Source: an uncultured Chitinophagaceae bacterium
GTDB lineage: Bacteria; Bacteroidota; Bacteroidia; Chitinophagales; Chitinophagaceae
Assembly: GCA_946885665.1 (NCBI GenBank)
Contig: CAMPGT010000035.1
Location: 1-20,584 of the forward strand
Length of the DNA: 20,584 nucleotides
Reading direction: 5' to 3'
The notes beneath the pieces were generated by a model. It made no database searches and was not told where the DNA came from. It saw only the letters and a program-made list of their open reading frames with translations. Below, piece after piece: positions 1 through 6,474 of the stretch. Within the stretch, counting starts at the first letter, position 1. Every line of letters starts with the position of its first letter. The translations under genes were made by a program, and so were the position numbers.

Positions 1-26
1 TTCTTTCTGATTGCTGGTCCACCCCC

Positions 27-229
27 GGCGCTTCGCGCCACCCCCGCCAGCGGGGAATATGTTGCATCTTCGCGTGAACCCTTCGCCGGCGGGGGATACG
101 GTTGTTGCGCCTTCGCGTGAAACCCTTCGCCAGCGGGGGATACGGTTGTTGCATCTTCGCGCGAAGCCCTTCGCCAGCGGGGGATATGTTGCGCCTTCGC
201 GTGAAACCCTTCGCCAGCGCGGAAATGCG
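27..229. repeat. GC-rich degenerate tandem repeat block, about 4 units of 40-44 bp
   Basis: Four successive units are visible at 61-100, 101-144, 145-187 and 188-229. Each runs from GTTGC through CTTCGCGTGAA and CCCTTCGCCAGC to a G-rich GGGGGATA end, with small length changes and point differences. A half-degenerate fifth unit precedes them. Hairpins are frequent: GGCGC/GCGCC with a TTC loop at 27-39, CCCCGC/GCGGGG at 42-55, and the perfect 12-bp palindrome CTTCGCGCGAAG at 155-166. Read on the minus strand, the core CACGCGAAGGCGCA resembles intergenic repeats I remember from Bacteroidota genomes; that resemblance is recollection, not a search. An open frame crosses the block but only reflects the repeat, so I do not call a gene. 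Confidence 0.75.
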
Positions 230-457
230 GCGACGATTTTTCACGCGACTATGAAGTGGTGTTTTTCTTACTTGTTTGCGGTAAAAACATCATTACTTCG
301 GAATTGCGCGGCTTTATTTTAGCTGGGCAGAACCGTTGAATCACTGTTCCGACGAATTGGGACGCTGTTAAAACAAAAAGCCGCCTGGTACTTGTCAATA
401 AGCAATACACTTTTAGATAGTGGATTTTTAAACTAAATTTACAACAAATGCAAAGTA
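230..457. other. Non-coding stretch between repeat block and sigma-factor remnant
   Basis: No convincing open frame, RNA gene or terminator is visible. The sequence turns from GC-rich to AT-rich after about position 380. It lies immediately beyond the broken end of the sigma-factor remnant, so it may contain the junction where the rest of that gene was lost. Confidence 0.5.
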
Positions 458-595
458 TTATGGAACCAGCAATTGAAACACGATCTCCTGGAAGAGATCC
501 TCACGGTCTTCCCGCGAATCCCTGTACAGCATGCATATCTTATGAATAGCACCCTGGTGCTGATCGATCAACTGTAAAAATTGGATCTCATCCAT
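458..595 (-). pseudogene. ECF (sigma-70 family) RNA polymerase sigma factor, N-terminal remnant
   Basis: The minus-strand frame starting at ATG 595 encodes MDEIQFLQLIDQHQG and continues to YRDSREDREDLFQEIVFQL. This is the start of region 2 of Bacteroidota ECF sigma factors: a helix around LIDQHQGAIHKIC, then the DxxDREDLFQEI motif. After FQL the match stops abruptly, followed by LVP and a TAA stop at 458-460. Only about 45 residues remain, against roughly 160-190 in a full family member. The rest of region 2 and the whole DNA-binding region 4 are missing. I see no continuation in another frame within the following 140 bases. The frame can be extended upstream to 652, but the family start fits 595. 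Inference: a disrupted gene, not a functional small protein. Confidence 0.7.
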
Positions 596-714
596 GATAA
601 TATGTTTGCGCGTCAGCGATATCCTGCTTTCATTCCCTATTAGTTGCAGCATTCGCGCGAAACTTACACGAACCGAAATTTTTTTCCACTTATTTTTACA
701 CTAAAAACCCGTCA

Positions 715-1959
715 ATGAGCTTTGTCGCGCCGATCATATACCTGCAGATGTTTGTTAGTTTGATGGCCGGCTGCCCCACAGCAGCTAACCACGAAGAAAA
801 ACACATTCTTACCGTTCCCAATCACGAAAAAAAACATATTCTTACCGGCGCCGAGCAAACGGAAAAATACCTTCCACTGCTCAAAGGCAAGCGAATTGGC
901 ATCCTGGGCAATCAAACCACCGCCATCGGGCAAACGCACCTCGTAGATTCCCTCCGCTCTTTGGGCGTCACCATCACCAAAATATTCGGACCCGAACATG
1001 GCTTTCGCGGAAACGCGAGCGCCGGTGTGGCGGTCAAGAACGAACGTGACCCGGCCACCGGAATTCCGGTGGTGTCCCTTTATGGATCCAAAAGAAAACC
1101 GTCGGCCGCCGACCTGTCGGATGTCGATCTCATGATCTTCGACATACAGGATGTTGGCTGCCGCTTCTATACGTACATCAACGTACTCGCCGATGTAATG
1201 GAGGCCTGCGCAGAAAATAACAAAGAACTGCTGATACTCGACCGGCCAAACCCTAACGGGTATTTTGTAGACGGCCCGGTACTGGATATGAAATTGAAAT
1301 CCGGCATTGGAAAATTTCCGATACCCATCACGCACGGGATGACGATAGGGGAGTTCGCTAAAATGATCAACGGCGAACACTGGCTTCCGCGAAATCTCCA
1401 GTGTTCCATCCGCATCATCCCCCTTGTCAACTACACGCACGACAGCATATACGTATTGCCGATAAAACCTTCTCCGAACCTGAATACGCAGCAGTCCATC
1501 ATCCTGTATCCGTCCACCTGCCTGTTTGAAGGCACCATCTTAAATTATGGAAGGGGAACGTATTCTCCATTTACCATCGTTGGCGCGCCGGCATTAAAAG
1601 GTAAATATGAATTTTCGTTTACGCCCCGCAGCATCAAGGGAATGTCGGAAACGCCGCTATACATGAACGAAGTTTGCTACGGAATGGACCTGCGCAAGGT
1701 GGATATGGAGCAATTGCGGGCGCAGAAAAAGATCAATATTCAATGGATCCAGGAACTGTACGACGCGTATCCCGAGAAGGAAAAGTTTTTTGACTACACC
1801 CTCAGCAAAGAAATCGGGAACATTGATTTTCGCACCGGCGACAGCCGCTTCAAAGAGCAAATCAAAAACCACGTTCCCGAAGAAGAGATCCGCAAATCGT
1901 GGGAACCTGCGCTGTCGCAGTACAAGGAAATGCGTAAAAAATACCTGATCTATCCATAA
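715..1959 (+). CDS. namZ: NamZ-family (DUF1343, GH171) exo-beta-N-acetylmuramidase, predicted lipoprotein
   Basis: The 414-residue product matches the NamZ/DUF1343 family along its length. Visible signatures are FGPEHGFRG (92-99), DIQDVGCRFYTY (143-154), DRPNP (176-180), PITHGMTIGE (204-213), PSPNL (252-256) and FEGT...GRGT (271-282), with the usual charged C-terminal tail. Characterised members release N-acetylmuramic acid from the non-reducing end of peptidoglycan glycan chains; Glu94 in PEHG is a candidate catalytic residue by conservation. The N-terminus is short and hydrophobic and ends in LMAGC, an imperfect lipobox, so Cys20 may be lipidated and the protein anchored in the outer membrane or periplasm. 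An 11-residue segment is duplicated just after this (residues 25-46). The start at 715 is chosen because the hydrophobic stretch needs it; ATG 748 is an alternative. Peptidoglycan turnover is inferred from the family. Confidence 0.9.
   Translation: MSFVAPIIYLQMFVSLMAGCPTAANHEEKHILTVPNHEKKHILTGAEQTEKYLPLLKGKRIGILGNQTTAIGQTHLVDSLRSLGVTITKIFGPEHGFRGNASAGVAVKNERDPATGIPVVSLYGSKRKPSAADLSDVDLMIFDIQDVGCRFYTYINVLADVMEACAENNKELLILDRPNPNGYFVDGPVLDMKLKSGIGKFPIPITHGMTIGEFAKMINGEHWLPRNLQCSIRIIPLVNYTHDSIYVLPIKPSPNLNTQQSIILYPSTCLFEGTILNYGRGTYSPFTIVGAPALKGKYEFSFTPRSIKGMSETPLYMNEVCYGMDLRKVDMEQLRAQKKINIQWIQELYDAYPEKEKFFDYTLSKEIGNIDFRTGDSRFKEQIKNHVPEEEIRKSWEPALSQYKEMRKKYLIYP
787..852 (+). repeat. In-frame 33-bp tandem duplication in namZ
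   Basis: Bases 787-819 and 820-852 encode NHEEKHILTVP and NHEKKHILTGA. The two units differ at only a few, partly silent, positions. The second unit runs directly into the conserved start of the NamZ domain (TGAEQTEKYLPLLKGK), so the first copy appears to be the extra one and lengthens the linker after the lipobox. Confidence 0.85.
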
Positions 1960-2088
1960 CTACCGGCAGTATGTAATGGTAAACCCCTAGTGGCTGTAGA
2001 GATAATGCTGCAAAGATGGAAAGCAGGTGCACGCTCTCTTCCAAAAACCAATGGAACGTTGCGAATTTTGCAATGAAATCCACCTCCC

Positions 2089-2385
2089 ATGAAGTACAAC
2101 CGTCACCTCAACGCTATTCAATCTATTATTTCCGATTCGGGTGTTGTTGTTAAAGACAGACCCTCCATTCATCACCCCATCCCCGTATCCGTATTTTACA
2201 GGCACAAAGCCGATGGCTCACTTTACACGCTTTGGCCAAAAGGAAACAGGCACGCCGACAGTTCGCAATTGCACAAAATGTTTTCTGCTTTGGGTCTTGA
2301 AGGCTTCTTCGCTCACGGCAAAGCAATCCTCTACACCGATCTGCCAACCGCAACGTACTTGCAGCAGCAGTGGCGAAGGAATTAA
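2089..2385 (+). CDS. Hypothetical protein, 98 residues
   Basis: I do not recognise this family. The frame runs from ATG 2089 to TAA 2385 between namZ and the GH95-like gene, in the same direction. The product is basic and His-rich, without a signal peptide or membrane segment. Its middle reads VSVFYRHKADGSLYTLWPKG, which looks like a folded beta-rich domain rather than random translation. No clear ribosome-binding site precedes the ATG. A second frame (2141-2419) and a longer antisense frame (2150-2560) cover the same bases; both have less protein-like composition. It could be a real small protein or a fragment of a larger decayed gene. Confidence 0.45.
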   Translation: MKYNRHLNAIQSIISDSGVVVKDRPSIHHPIPVSVFYRHKADGSLYTLWPKGNRHADSSQLHKMFSALGLEGFFAHGKAILYTDLPTATYLQQQWRRN

Positions 2386-2390
2386 GGCAA

Positions 2391-2398
2391 TAGTTTTG
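2391..2398 (+). promoter_or_regulatory. Candidate Bacteroidota -7 element for the GH95-like gene
   Basis: TAGTTTTG matches the Bacteroidota primary-sigma -7 consensus TAnnTTTG exactly. It lies 41 nt before the ATG at 2440, in the short gap after the 98-residue ORF. No TTTG is seen at the usual -33 distance, so this is a single-element match. Confidence 0.4.
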
Positions 2399-2439
2399 CG
2401 CGCAGATGTTTATTTTTAGTGAATCACTGAAGCATCTGT

Positions 2440-4734
2440 ATGAACAAGGTATTCTGTTTTTCTTTACTGCTCCTTTTGAGCCTGGCCGGTTTCGGACAGG
2501 CATCCCCTCACGACCTGCATTTTGACACGCTTGCAAAAAACTGGGACGAAGCCATTCCATTAGGCAACGGCATGATCGGTGCGCTGGTGTGGCAGAAAGG
2601 AGACAACCTGCGTTTGTCGCTCGACCGCGCCGACCTGTGGGACCTCCGCCCGATGAAGGGCCTGCACCGCAAAGAATTCCGCTATCAATGGATACACGAG
2701 CAGGTGATGAAGAAGGATTACAAGCCCGTGCAGCAATACTTTGATGAACCGTACGACCGGGAACCGGCGCCTACAAAAATTCCGGGCGGCGCACTCGAAT
2801 TCTCCATGAACGATTGGGGAACAGTGCAATCCGTTCACCTCGACATACAACGTGCACTGTGCGAAGTGAAGTGGGCGAACGGCATCACCTTAACTACTTT
2901 TGTTCATGCCACTGATGCCGCAGGCTGGTTCAGGTTTACAAATGTGCCCGCGCATTTTACTCCCGAACTCGTGGCGCCGCGATACCAGGGCGAGATAAAA
3001 ACCAGTGGTGACCCGGTTGGCGGTGACGACCTTTCGCGGCTCGGATATAAAAACGGAACCATTGCAAAAGTCGGCCAAACCATTGTTTATAGCCAGGAAG
3101 GGTGGAACGGCTTTCTTTATGAAATAAGCGTTCGATGGAAGAAAACGGGCAAGACCATCGACGGTGTTTGGAGCATATCTTCTCACTACCCCGATAAAAA
3201 AACAAGCAGGCATGCCGCAGCCGTCACACAAAACAGCCTTCAAAAAGGATACGATTCGGAATTGTCGTCGCACATTGCGTGGTGGAAAAATTTCTGGTCG
3301 AAGTCTGCGATCCACGTACCCGATCCTCTTATCGAGAAGCAATGGTATCTCGAACAATATAAATTCGGTTCGGCTTCGCGGCGGGGTGCGCCGCCGATAT
3401 CGCTTCAGGCGGTATGGACGGCCGACAATGGACGCATCCCACCGTGGAAGGGCGACTACCACCACGACCTCAACACACAGTTGAGTTATTGGCCCGCGTA
3501 TAGCGGCAATCATCTCGAAGAGGCGCTAGCCTACCTGGATCACCTTAATGAAAACAAAAATAATTACAGGCGATATACGCGTCTTTTCTTCGAAACAAAC
3601 GGACTTGCTGTTCCGGGTGTGACCACACTCGACGGAACAGAAATGGGAGGGTGGATACAGTACTCGCTCTCGCCAACCGTTTCTTCATGGCTGTCGCAGC
3701 ATTTCTATCTTCAATGGCGATACAGCATGGATACGGAATTTTTAAAGAATAGCGCTTATCCATGGCTAAAGGAAGTAAGCACATTTCTCGAAAAAATAAC
3801 GGTAAAGGATGATAGCGGCCGCCGGCAGTTGGCCATCAGCTCCAGTCCCGAGATCAATGACAACCGCCTCAGCGCATGGTTCCTTCAAACCACCAACTAC
3901 GACCTCGCATTAATGAAATTCAACTTTCACGCGGCTGCCGAACTGGCGGCAGCACTTGGGCTGAACGATGAATCGGCCCATTGGAAGAAAATTTACGATG
4001 AATTTGGTGACTTTGCCATATCACCGAACGATGAGCTGATGGTGTCGCCATCTATGGAATACCACGAGTCGCATCGCCATTTTTCTCACATGATGGCCAT
4101 TCATCCTCTCGGCCTGATCAAATGGGAAGACGGGGAAAGGGAGCGGGCCATTATCAGCAACACCCTTCGTTTGCTGGACAGCGTCGGCCCGGCCAACTGG
4201 TGCGGTTATTCCTACTCATGGCTCGCGAATATTAAGGCGCGCGCAAAGGACGGAAACGGCGCACTGAGAAGTCTTCAGATATTCGCAAAAGCGTTTTGTT
4301 CTGCAAACAGTTTTCATGTTAATGGCGATCAAACGAAATCGGGTTACTCCACATTCACTTATCGTCCGTTTACCCTGGAAGGTAATTTTGCTTTTGCCGC
4401 GGGCCTTCAGGAAATGTTGTTGCAGAGTTATGCAGGATTTATCGAGATCATGCCCGCGGTGCCCGATGATTGGAAGGACATTTCGTTTCGGCAACTGCGT
4501 GCCGAAGGCGCCTTTTTGGTTGATGCGAAGAAAGCCGGTGGTGAAATAACCAACGTGAAAATCACTTCAGAGAAAGGTGGCAGTACGCGAATAAAGCTAC
4601 CTTTTAAGCACTACAGGGTTGCCGCACAAAAGGATATTTCGATAAAAAAGACAGACGATAGTTTTATAGAACTGACGTGCAAACCCGGCGGATTTATTGT
4701 GCTCGAAAATAAACCGGCTGTCGTTATCCGTTGA
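2440..4734 (+). CDS. Secreted GH95-like glycoside hydrolase (alpha-L-fucosidase/galactosidase relative) with divergent active site
   Basis: The 764-residue protein begins with a signal peptide (about 1-21, ending GFGQA). Its layout is that of GH95: an N-terminal beta-sandwich opening with WDEAIPLGNGMIGALV (35-50), a linker, an (alpha/alpha)6 barrel (about 290-665) and a C-terminal beta-domain. Barrel signatures are PPWKGDYHHDLNTQLSYWP (334-352), SPE (469-471), HRHFSH (545-550), GNFAFAAGLQEMLLQS (648-663) and MPAVPDDW (671-678). In the Bifidobacterium enzyme AfcA the key residues are Asn421, Asn423, Glu566 and Asp766. Here the proposed acid is kept (Glu471) and the second Asn is kept (Asn345), but the first is Asp343 and the last is Glu647 within FTLEGNF, where FQIDGNF is usual. 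Substrate is therefore uncertain. It probably acts in the periplasm or at the surface on alpha-L-fucosyl or alpha-L-galactosyl ends. Its 3' end overlaps the convergent cheB by 11 nt. Confidence 0.82.
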   Translation: MNKVFCFSLLLLLSLAGFGQASPHDLHFDTLAKNWDEAIPLGNGMIGALVWQKGDNLRLSLDRADLWDLRPMKGLHRKEFRYQWIHEQVMKKDYKPVQQYFDEPYDREPAPTKIPGGALEFSMNDWGTVQSVHLDIQRALCEVKWANGITLTTFVHATDAAGWFRFTNVPAHFTPELVAPRYQGEIKTSGDPVGGDDLSRLGYKNGTIAKVGQTIVYSQEGWNGFLYEISVRWKKTGKTIDGVWSISSHYPDKKTSRHAAAVTQNSLQKGYDSELSSHIAWWKNFWSKSAIHVPDPLIEKQWYLEQYKFGSASRRGAPPISLQAVWTADNGRIPPWKGDYHHDLNTQLSYWPAYSGNHLEEALAYLDHLNENKNNYRRYTRLFFETNGLAVPGVTTLDGTEMGGWIQYSLSPTVSSWLSQHFYLQWRYSMDTEFLKNSAYPWLKEVSTFLEKITVKDDSGRRQLAISSSPEINDNRLSAWFLQTTNYDLALMKFNFHAAAELAAALGLNDESAHWKKIYDEFGDFAISPNDELMVSPSMEYHESHRHFSHMMAIHPLGLIKWEDGERERAIISNTLRLLDSVGPANWCGYSYSWLANIKARAKDGNGALRSLQIFAKAFCSANSFHVNGDQTKSGYSTFTYRPFTLEGNFAFAAGLQEMLLQSYAGFIEIMPAVPDDWKDISFRQLRAEGAFLVDAKKAGGEITNVKITSEKGGSTRIKLPFKHYRVAAQKDISIKKTDDSFIELTCKPGGFIVLENKPAVVIR

Positions 4735-5305
4735 GTCTGTTAATGATCTCTGCGATCACTTCAACCGAAGCAACATAGTCTACTTTGACCTTTTCAATCG
4801 CATGCCCGGGCATGAAGGATACGGCGGCATTGGCAGGGTCCTGTACAACGGTCAAACCGCCTTTCGATTTAATAATAGCGAGACCAGCCGTGCCATCTGC
4901 ATTTGCGCCGGAAAGCAAAACGCCCACGCACGTTGCGCCGTACGCTTCGGCGGCTGTTTCAAAAGTGACATCTATCGAGGGCCGGCTGTAGTTTACTTTT
5001 TCGGAATAATCCAAAGAGAATGTACGGTCCTTTTCAATGAGCAAGTGATAATCGGCAGGCGCAACATATATGGTCCCGGCAACAATTTCTTCTTTCTCCT
5101 CCACGTCTTTTACGGCATTGGAGGTACGCTCGGAAAGCACTTCCTGCAGCAATGAATCCGAATTGTTCCTGTGCACCACGATGACCACGGCCATCTGCAG
5201 GTCGGTGCGCAACTGGGGCAGCAGCCGTATGAGCACGTCGAGGCTGCCGGCCGATCCGCCGATGATTAATATATGATACCGGTTATTTATAGTCCTTTCC
5301 GCCAT
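4724..5305 (-). CDS. cheB: CheB-type protein-glutamate methylesterase, catalytic domain only
   Basis: The 193-residue product is the CheB methylesterase domain by itself. The catalytic triad is visible: Ser18 in GGSAGS, His45 in VIVVHR, and Asp137 in LLSGANADGTAG. Classical CheB has an N-terminal receiver that controls activity; none is encoded here, so regulation must come from elsewhere, perhaps the single receiver two genes upstream. The enzyme hydrolyses methyl-glutamate esters, or deamidates glutamine, on sensory proteins. The ATG at 5305 lies inside the end of cheR, giving a 19-nt overlap and likely translational coupling. It is the last gene of the five-gene operon. No terminator separates it from the convergent GH95-like gene, whose stop lies 11 nt inside this frame. 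In this setting the substrate is probably a histidine kinase rather than a flagellar chemoreceptor (inference). Confidence 0.9.
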   Translation of the reverse strand: MAERTINNRYHILIIGGSAGSLDVLIRLLPQLRTDLQMAVVIVVHRNNSDSLLQEVLSERTSNAVKDVEEKEEIVAGTIYVAPADYHLLIEKDRTFSLDYSEKVNYSRPSIDVTFETAAEAYGATCVGVLLSGANADGTAGLAIIKSKGGLTVVQDPANAAVSFMPGHAIEKVKVDYVASVEVIAEIINRLNG

Positions 5306-6096
5306 ATTTTTTCGGTGCCGAGTTGTTTATAGCGCGGGGCGAGGTTAGAAAAACGCAGTGTTTCCTTTGCACCCAATGCCAGGAATCCCAACTGGTCGAG
5401 ACTTTGATCGAATAAATTCAAGACGCGTTCCTGCAGGTTTTTATCAAAATAGATCATTACGTTCCGGCACATGATCAGTTGAAACTGGTTGAACGACCTG
5501 TCGGAAACCAGGTTGTGCGTGGCAAAGATCATTTTCGACGTGAGTTCCTTGTTGAAAAGCGCGTGGTCGTACCGCGAGCTGTAATATGCCGAAAAATCTT
5601 TCATCCCGCCCGCAGCAATGTAGTTTTCCGAATACTGCTTCATTACCGACAGGGGAAATATCGCGCCCTTTGCCTTTGCCAGAACATCCGGATTAATGTC
5701 TGTTGCATACAAAAGCGATTTGTGCAGCAGGTTGGCTTCCGCCAGCAGAATGGCAATCGAGTACACTTCTTCACCGGTCGAGCATCCCGCGTTCCAGATG
5801 CGGATCAAAGGGTAGGTGGCCAGCAGCGGCAGCACCTCTTTGCTGACGACGCGATAAAAATGTGGATCGCGGAACATTTCTGTGACGTTTACCGTGATCT
5901 CTTCCACAAATCGTTTCAGATAATCCTCATCGTTCCTGATGCGATACCTGAATTCCGCAAAGCTGGGGAACCGGTCAAGGTCGTACAGCCTGGTGATGCG
6001 CCGCCTCAATGACGCCCTCGAATAGTCATGAAAGTCATACCCGTAAACTTCATGGACATCTGCCAGCAAGATTTCTACCTCATCATCACTTATCAT
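5287..6096 (-). CDS. cheR: CheR-type SAM-dependent protein-glutamate O-methyltransferase
   Basis: This 269-residue protein carries the CheR fold: an N-terminal helical domain (about 1-70) with RASLRRRITR (27-36), the FRD motif (75-77) and the SAM-binding Rossmann domain. Motif I is NAGCSTGEEVYS (102-113), an acidic residue lies in ATDIN (131-135), and CRNVMIYF (210-217) is the late conserved motif. It methylates glutamates on signalling proteins, opposing CheB. No TPR or other C-terminal extension is present. The frame can open at TTG 6102, but ATG 6096 is preferred because AGGG stands about 7 nt before it. The gap to the upstream receiver gene is then 8 nt; cheB overlaps its 3' end. Confidence 0.92.
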   Translation of the reverse strand: MISDDEVEILLADVHEVYGYDFHDYSRASLRRRITRLYDLDRFPSFAEFRYRIRNDEDYLKRFVEEITVNVTEMFRDPHFYRVVSKEVLPLLATYPLIRIWNAGCSTGEEVYSIAILLAEANLLHKSLLYATDINPDVLAKAKGAIFPLSVMKQYSENYIAAGGMKDFSAYYSSRYDHALFNKELTSKMIFATHNLVSDRSFNQFQLIMCRNVMIYFDKNLQERVLNLFDQSLDQLGFLALGAKETLRFSNLAPRYKQLGTEKIWRKGL

Positions 6097-6104
6097 CTTC
6101 AACC

Positions 6105-6473
6105 CTATTTATATTCCTCCAGCAATTGCAATAATGCGTCCACGTTCACGGGTTTTGACAAATAAGCATCGGCGCCGGCCACCAGCGCCTTTTGCCTGTC
6201 GCCGGGCATGGCTTGCGCGGTGACCGCTATCACGGGCACCGAGGTGAGGCTGGCATTTTTCCTGATCTCGGCGATCGCTTCGTAACCGTCCATATCGGGC
6301 ATCATCATGTCCATGAGCACCACTTTTATTTTGGGATCCGATTGCAATACCTGCATGCCTTCAACGGCTGATGTCGACGCCACTATGTTATAGCCGCGCG
6401 ACTTCAACACAGCGCTCAGCGCATAGATGTTCCGGTTGTCATCATCAATGATCAGGATCTTGTTCTCTTCCAT
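6105..6473 (-). CDS. Single-domain response regulator (CheY-like receiver)
   Basis: The 122 residues form one complete receiver domain with no output domain. The acidic pocket is Asp10-Asp12, the phospho-acceptor Asp55 lies in LMDMMMPDMDGYEA, the switch Thr85 in VTAQ, and Lys107 in SKP. It most resembles the third receiver of the adjacent hybrid kinase (LMDIMMPEMDGYEA), suggesting a duplication. The ATG is separated by a single base from the kinase stop codon, so the two are probably translationally coupled. It may be a phosphate shuttle or sink, or the detached regulator of the receiver-less CheB (inference). Confidence 0.93.
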   Translation of the reverse strand: MEENKILIIDDDNRNIYALSAVLKSRGYNIVASTSAVEGMQVLQSDPKIKVVLMDMMMPDMDGYEAIAEIRKNASLTSVPVIAVTAQAMPGDRQKALVAGADAYLSKPVNVDALLQLLEEYK

Positions 6474-6474
6474 A

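Noticed and set aside
27..229. CRISPR-like periodicity
   Set aside because: Units are directly adjacent and all parts repeat; there are no unique spacers of constant length and no cas genes.
11..322. Open frame of 103 codons across the repeat block
   Set aside because: Its product is just the translated tandem repeat, with no family features or plausible start signal.
712..1440. 242-codon minus-strand frame opposite namZ
   Set aside because: Antisense shadow; the plus-strand NamZ motifs explain this DNA fully.
2141..2419. Alternative plus-strand frame of 92 codons over the 98-residue ORF
   Set aside because: It overlaps in another frame, runs into the promoter-like element, and has less protein-like composition.
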